A stretch of DNA of 8,653 bases from an uncultured bacterium (GTDB lineage: Bacteria > Bacteroidota > Ignavibacteria > Ignavibacteriales > Melioribacteraceae), in NCBI GenBank assembly GCA_937936675.1, contig CALDDL010000250.1, forward strand, positions 1 through 8,653, given 5' to 3'. Shown piece after piece: positions 5,352 to 8,653 of this stretch (position 1 is the first letter of the stretch; every line of letters starts with the position of its first letter). The notes beneath the pieces are model-generated. The model did not search any database, had not been told where the DNA came from, and worked only from the letters and a program-made list of their open reading frames with translations. The translations under genes and the position numbers were made by a program.

Positions 5352-5381
5352 TGTCCAGTTTTTTACTTAAAAAACTGGACA
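5352..5381. promoter_or_regulatory. Perfect 30-bp palindrome upstream of abiEi
   Basis: TGTCCAGTTTTTTA (5352-5365) and TAAAAAACTGGACA (5368-5381) are exact inverted copies with a 2-base centre. It lies 28 bp before the abiEi start, in the expected promoter or leader region. AbiEi proteins bind inverted repeats to repress their operon, so an operator role is the first choice; the same sequence in RNA would form a 14-bp hairpin. I could not place a convincing -33/-7 pair around it. Confidence 0.6.
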
Positions 5382-5403
5382 AATATTTACTGAAAATGTA
5401 GGA

Positions 5404-5461
5404 TGGCTTTAAAAATAAAGAAGCCAAGCTAAGTTTAGGCGACCCTAAATCAGCTCAGCTT
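5404..5461. other. Two adjacent stem-loops
   Basis: Hairpin 1: TGGCTT (5404-5409) with AAGCCA (5421-5426). Hairpin 2: TTTAGG (5434-5439) with CCTAAA (5444-5449), loop CGAC, enclosed by AAGCT (5426-5430) and AGCTT (5457-5461). The bases 5432-5451 form the tight core. There is no T-run on either strand. It may be an RNA leader structure of the abiEi transcript or a relic of a repeat; function unknown. Confidence 0.3.
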
Positions 5462-5761
5462 CCATGCCCTCTTATATTTACACCCTGCTACTTCTTCTAG
5501 TTTATTTATACTAAACCAATTACTTTGAAATATCACCAATGCACTATTTATTCAAAAATATTTCCGTTACACATCTAATAATTCCAATTGCCATAAACCT
5601 TCTTCACAAAACTCACACAAGAAAAATCTACACTCTACATTAAGACAGACTACTCCCTCCTAACCTCTATAACAAATTTTCATTAACTAATATTATCATT
5701 GACCCGAAAGGTGGGTTCTGCGGAAAATTTTGAAAATATTTTTTAAGTTGTTTTTAAGTAA
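5462..5761. other. Gene-free stretch with strong C-over-G skew
   Basis: No gene or recognisable gene remnant. On the plus strand 5461-5700 has about 62 C and 10 G, a skew not seen in the neighbouring genes. Near the right end ACCC-N7-GGGT (5702-5716) can form a weak stem some 45 bp after the stop codon of the next gene, but without a T-run on the minus strand. Confidence 0.45.
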
Positions 5762-7222
5762 TTAATTAGGAAGTTTTAGCTCCTGATTCCAATATTTATT
5801 CTTAACCGGATAGTTTACAAATTTATCACCATCCCAATACTCGATTGAATCCATTAATTCATGTTTATATTCTTCAAACGGTTTATCGAATGTTCCATCC
5901 TTTAGATATTTATCATAAGCATAACCATAAGAATTTCCCATAGTGATATTAGTGCATTTAAGAGATTTATCAAATACAAAAGGAAGCTGCATAGTTTGAT
6001 TAAATTGAATGAATCGTTCATTTGCAAGTACCGAAAATCCCCCATCATTAGTTTTCATAATGATGGCTACGTTTGGCGGCTGCTGATTTTTAAATAGCGA
6101 TTCCATTTTACTAATCGGCAAAACAATATAATAGAGCGCATTCCCTTTAATTTCGGGTTGAGGATTCTTTCTTCCCGGCATCTCTCCCATTAAGAAATCC
6201 GTTTTTAATATCACGACAGCCGATTTTTCATAACTCGTGGTTGCACCTAAAACTATCTCATCAAATCCATCGCCATCAATATCAAAACAAGAACGGCATG
6301 AATACATTCCGTCATGATAGATCGAAGAAGTAATAGCACCCGTTTCAGGATCGAGAGAAGATACAACAGTACCGGCATAGGCTCTTACATGCGCAACTAC
6401 AAATAGCTTTAGTCCGCTTTTTGTATTAACGGTAAAGAAGTCATCAGGTACCCAAGTCGTTCTAGTCCATTCAGGCGCATAATTATGTTTTTCATCTTCA
6501 GGCGAGATAGCCCATCTTTGCGAGCCGTCATTATTGAAGCAATAAAGAAGACCTCCCTGAAATAATTCCGATTCGCCGAAACGCGCAAAGAGCACTTCAT
6601 TAATTCCATCACCATCAATATCGGTTAGATTAATAAATCTCCCTGTAGGAAATCCATACCACCTTACAAGTGAATCAATTTTCTCATTCCCGTTTATTGA
6701 ACCGGTGATCTTGCTCCAAACTAAATCCCCATTTTTATTAAATGTCTGCAAGACCCCATTTTTATTATTGATTGAGACCGGGTTCATATCTTTCACGCTG
6801 CTTTTATATGTTGTTACTATAAATGCAATTGCCAAAGAAGCAACGAGAGTAAATCCGAAAGAAGTCAGAGGATAATTTTTTACAAAATAATAAATATTGG
6901 AGAGCGTGAATATTCTTGGCTTCGCCATTATCTCGGCTCTGCCATCATAAATTCTGACTGCAGATTCATTGGCTGATAATAGTTTCTGTTTATTTTTGCC
7001 TTCGATTTTCGCTTTTATTTTCGCCGCAAGTTCTCTATCGTTATCGGTGGGTACTTCCAAAATCTCGTTATCTAGTTCCTCATATATTACCTGAAAAGTA
7101 TTATAAGCTTCTCTGCATAAAGCGCATTTATCCAAATGAATTAAGATATTCTCTTTTTCATGTTCGGAAAAACTCTCTTTCATCATTACTAATTTTTCTA
7201 ATATGTTATCGTCAATATGCAT
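5762..7222 (-). CDS. Membrane protein: anti-sigma zinc finger plus FG-GAP/VCBS repeats
   Basis: A 486-residue protein in three parts. Residues 1-45 carry an anti-sigma-type zinc finger, His29-x3-Cys33-x2-Cys36 (HLDKCALC) with a further His at 21. Residues 119-138 form a single membrane helix (TSFGFTLVASLAIAFIVTTY). Residues 150-486 contain beta-rich repeats with calcium-binding FG-GAP/VCBS loops, DIDGDGINEVLFA (201-213) and DIDGDGFDEIVLGA (314-327), and PQQ-like turns such as NKNGDLVWSK and NNDGSQRW, consistent with a beta-propeller. Expected topology: zinc finger in the cytoplasm, propeller outside, so an outside signal could control release of a sigma factor. The ATG at 7222 follows a weak AG-rich site. 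The gene starts 81 bp after its neighbour's stop; TATATTTTG (7291-7283) there resembles a -7 box but lacks a -33 TTG. The sensor role is inferred. Confidence 0.72.
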   Translation of the reverse strand: MHIDDNILEKLVMMKESFSEHEKENILIHLDKCALCREAYNTFQVIYEELDNEILEVPTDNDRELAAKIKAKIEGKNKQKLLSANESAVRIYDGRAEIMAKPRIFTLSNIYYFVKNYPLTSFGFTLVASLAIAFIVTTYKSSVKDMNPVSINNKNGVLQTFNKNGDLVWSKITGSINGNEKIDSLVRWYGFPTGRFINLTDIDGDGINEVLFARFGESELFQGGLLYCFNNDGSQRWAISPEDEKHNYAPEWTRTTWVPDDFFTVNTKSGLKLFVVAHVRAYAGTVVSSLDPETGAITSSIYHDGMYSCRSCFDIDGDGFDEIVLGATTSYEKSAVVILKTDFLMGEMPGRKNPQPEIKGNALYYIVLPISKMESLFKNQQPPNVAIIMKTNDGGFSVLANERFIQFNQTMQLPFVFDKSLKCTNITMGNSYGYAYDKYLKDGTFDKPFEEYKHELMDSIEYWDGDKFVNYPVKNKYWNQELKLPN

Positions 7223-7303
7223 GCGTTCTTTCTTCTGAATCCTCTAAATAATTTATTTGCTTATCTATTATTACTATTATACCAAAATATACTTTATACG
7301 GAA

Positions 7304-8350
7304 TTACTCTTTAGAAATAAGATAGATCGAAAACTCCTTCTTAGTTAATTTCACGAGATACTCAATTTTATCTTTTATTATTAGATTATATTCTCGTTCG
7401 TTTATATTCATATTCTCATTAAAATATTTATAAAGCGAATGATTACTGCAACCCGTTTTGCGCCAATCATAAACAAGATTATTAATAGTGATATAAACCG
7501 CCTCGCTTTGTGATGAAGTCAATCTATTTTTTGCAAAATAATTAAGTAATATTTTTTCTTTAACATTTGCCAGAACTTTAGAGCAAATTTGCTCTAATTC
7601 CATTTCATCCAAAAATGAATTGGCAAGATGGTACTCGGAAAACTCTTCTTCGAAATGATCATTATCGGAGGAATAATTGAAAGCTCTCTTAAAAAGCTTA
7701 ACTGCATCCGAGAGCTTTATCTCTTTTCTAAACCTCGTTTGATCAACTAAAATTTCATGAAGAATTTTTAATAAATCTTTTGTGTTTCTTTTTTGTTTTG
7801 CGGCATAGAGGAAATCACTTTCTATCTCTTCGATTTGAACCGGAGGGAAGGTATTAAAGAGTTCATAAGAGGGGATGATTAAAACCGTCCCATTAACATT
7901 TTTATGAAGACGAAAAAAATCGCAATTGGCAATAGTTTCCTTAATGTTTCTTTGGATTTTGAAGCCTGCCGGATCAATCTGGGCATAGAGATGAGAGACT
8001 TGCGACTCTGCCAATTTTAGGAGTAAAGATTTCCATGCAAGAAAAATTTCTATCTCGGGCATATCTGAGATCGGATTTCTTAATGAATGAAAGAAATTTT
8101 CTAATTTGGGATACTTGCCATCTTCGCCCTTTGCAAATATATCTGCGATGCAATCGATAGCGATATCATTAATGGAGATTCCATGTTTTTGGCATAAAAA
8201 AATAATTGATGATAATGAGTTTCTGATATGAGAAACCAAAATCGCCCGCGTTACCTGAACCAATTTTGTAATGTCAGTATTAGCATAATTTTTTAGTGCT
8301 AAATCGGTCAGAATAATTTTCAGAATAACGCTAATATTTTTTATAACCAC
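7304..8350 (-). CDS. Unrecognised protein, possible divergent sigma factor
   Basis: A 348-residue soluble, helix-rich protein that I cannot assign to a named family. Residues 29-75 (VQVTRAILVSHIRNSLSSI, then NDIAIDCIADIF) faintly resemble sigma-70 region 2, with DIAxDxxxxxF in place of the usual DLxQExF. The middle (EIFLAWKSLLLKLAESQVSH, then IDPAGFKIQRNIKETI) and the end (NNLVYDWRKTGCSNHSLYKYF, then KIEYLVKLTKKEF) are not standard region 4. The gene directly downstream encodes an anti-sigma-like zinc-finger membrane protein, as sigma/anti-sigma pairs are usually arranged, and this context is the main reason for the suggestion. No membrane segment is clear. The start is GTG at 8350, with GAGG too close to act as a normal Shine-Dalgarno site; no in-frame ATG lies nearby, so the start is uncertain. 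Confidence 0.6.
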   Translation of the reverse strand: MVIKNISVILKIILTDLALKNYANTDITKLVQVTRAILVSHIRNSLSSIIFLCQKHGISINDIAIDCIADIFAKGEDGKYPKLENFFHSLRNPISDMPEIEIFLAWKSLLLKLAESQVSHLYAQIDPAGFKIQRNIKETIANCDFFRLHKNVNGTVLIIPSYELFNTFPPVQIEEIESDFLYAAKQKRNTKDLLKILHEILVDQTRFRKEIKLSDAVKLFKRAFNYSSDNDHFEEEFSEYHLANSFLDEMELEQICSKVLANVKEKILLNYFAKNRLTSSQSEAVYITINNLVYDWRKTGCSNHSLYKYFNENMNINEREYNLIIKDKIEYLVKLTKKEFSIYLISKE

Positions 8351-8602
8351 CCTCGAAGTTATATGCCTATTACGTAATTGTTATAAGTGAAGTTAGGACT
8401 AATAAAAAAGAGAAGCAATGGAATTCTTTGCCACTAGAGACATGCGACCTAAAAATTAAAATTTTCGGAAAGGGATATAGAATTCAAGCAAAGAAAGAGC
8501 TAATAGGTTTCAGCAAAGATATCCCGAATAGGTTTCAACTAATTGAAGCCGCCAATATTTGGATAATATTCTGTTCAAGGATTAGAATAAAAATATTATT
8601 TA
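8351..8602. other. Intergenic region with short repeats
   Basis: It separates the partial gene at the right edge from the candidate sigma gene. It contains the 10-bp palindrome ATTACGTAAT (8369-8378) 18 bp before the GTG start, a direct repeat AATAGGTTTCA (8502-8512 and 8527-8537), and an inverted repeat GGGATAT (8472-8478) with ATATCCC (8519-8525). The palindrome is placed where an operator could be. I see no convincing promoter; a 63-codon plus-strand frame here looks non-coding. Confidence 0.35.
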
Positions 8603-8653
8603 CTATTCGCCTCGTTTGATTGCCTCTAGTTCCTCCCAACGTTTATATAGCTG
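8603..8653 (-). CDS. C-terminal end of a gene, possibly ABC-F ATPase
   Basis: The minus strand from the window edge reads QLYKRWEELEAIKRGE and then TAG (8605-8603). The pattern LYxRWEELEA is common at the end of the C-terminal coiled coil of ABC-F ATPases such as Uup and EttA, soluble ATPases that act on ribosomes. Sixteen residues are too few for certainty. The stop lies 252 bp before the start of the next gene, so the two are probably separate transcription units. Confidence 0.5.
   Translation of the reverse strand, partial: QLYKRWEELEAIKRGE

Noticed and set aside
5702..5716. Terminator for the propeller gene at ACCC-N7-GGGT
   Set aside because: The stem is only four base pairs and no T-run follows on the minus strand.
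6409..6618. 69-codon minus-strand frame inside the propeller gene
   Set aside because: It is an out-of-frame reading within a long gene with clear FG-GAP motifs.
8428..8619. 63-codon plus-strand frame
   Set aside because: It has no recognisable motif, no ribosome binding site and overlaps the end of the partial gene at the right edge.
1..8653. CRISPR array, integrase or transposase
   Set aside because: I looked for regularly spaced repeats and for recombinase or transposase motifs on both strands and found none; the repeats present are too few or too short.

Overview
This is an AT-rich bacterial chromosome segment in which every protein gene I can support lies on the minus strand; only the tRNA fragment at the left edge is on the plus strand. 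Few genes have a Shine-Dalgarno sequence. Two promoters that can be read (upstream of the Fic module and of the arsenic operon) share a TTG-N20-TATATTT layout, the -33/-7 type typical of Bacteroidota and relatives. An FCB-group organism (Bacteroidota or Ignavibacteriota) is my best guess; the sequence does not fix the species.

Layout, left to right. (1) 1-142: the 3' end of tRNA-Asp(GTC), its terminator, and a short direct repeat that looks like an integrase arm site. This suggests the edge of an integrated island, although no integrase is in the window. (2) 234-1391: the two-gene 'mobile mystery' module, an HTH protein (A) followed by an overlapping Fic-domain protein (B), with three copies of one operator-like sequence spaced about three helical turns apart. 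(3) 1455-3470: an arsenic-resistance operon reading arsR remnant, arsC, acr3 and a possible small membrane protein. Its ArsR repressor gene is broken by an internal deletion, while the promoter and a dyad operator in front of it look intact. (4) 3508-4042: decayed DNA holding a fragment of an AlbA_2/HATPase_c_4-type regulator and a probable dispersed intergenic repeat. (5) 4043-5381: a type IV toxin-antitoxin pair of the AbiE kind. The antitoxin AbiEi (DUF6088-like) is intact, but the AbiEii toxin has lost its nucleotidyltransferase core through an internal deletion. A perfect 30-bp palindrome precedes the pair. (6) 5382-5761: a gene-free stretch with stem-loops and a very strong C-over-G skew. 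(7) 5762-8350: a two-gene unit, a protein with weak similarity to sigma region 2 followed by a membrane protein that joins an anti-sigma zinc finger to an FG-GAP/VCBS-type repeat domain. (8) 8603-8653: the last 16 codons of another minus-strand gene, possibly an ABC-F ATPase.

The most informative points are the two loss-of-function deletions (arsR and abiEii), which predict an unregulated arsenic operon and an antitoxin without an active toxin, and the candidate sigma/anti-sigma sensor module at 5762-8350, which I cannot match to a described system. All identifications rest on reading motifs by eye.
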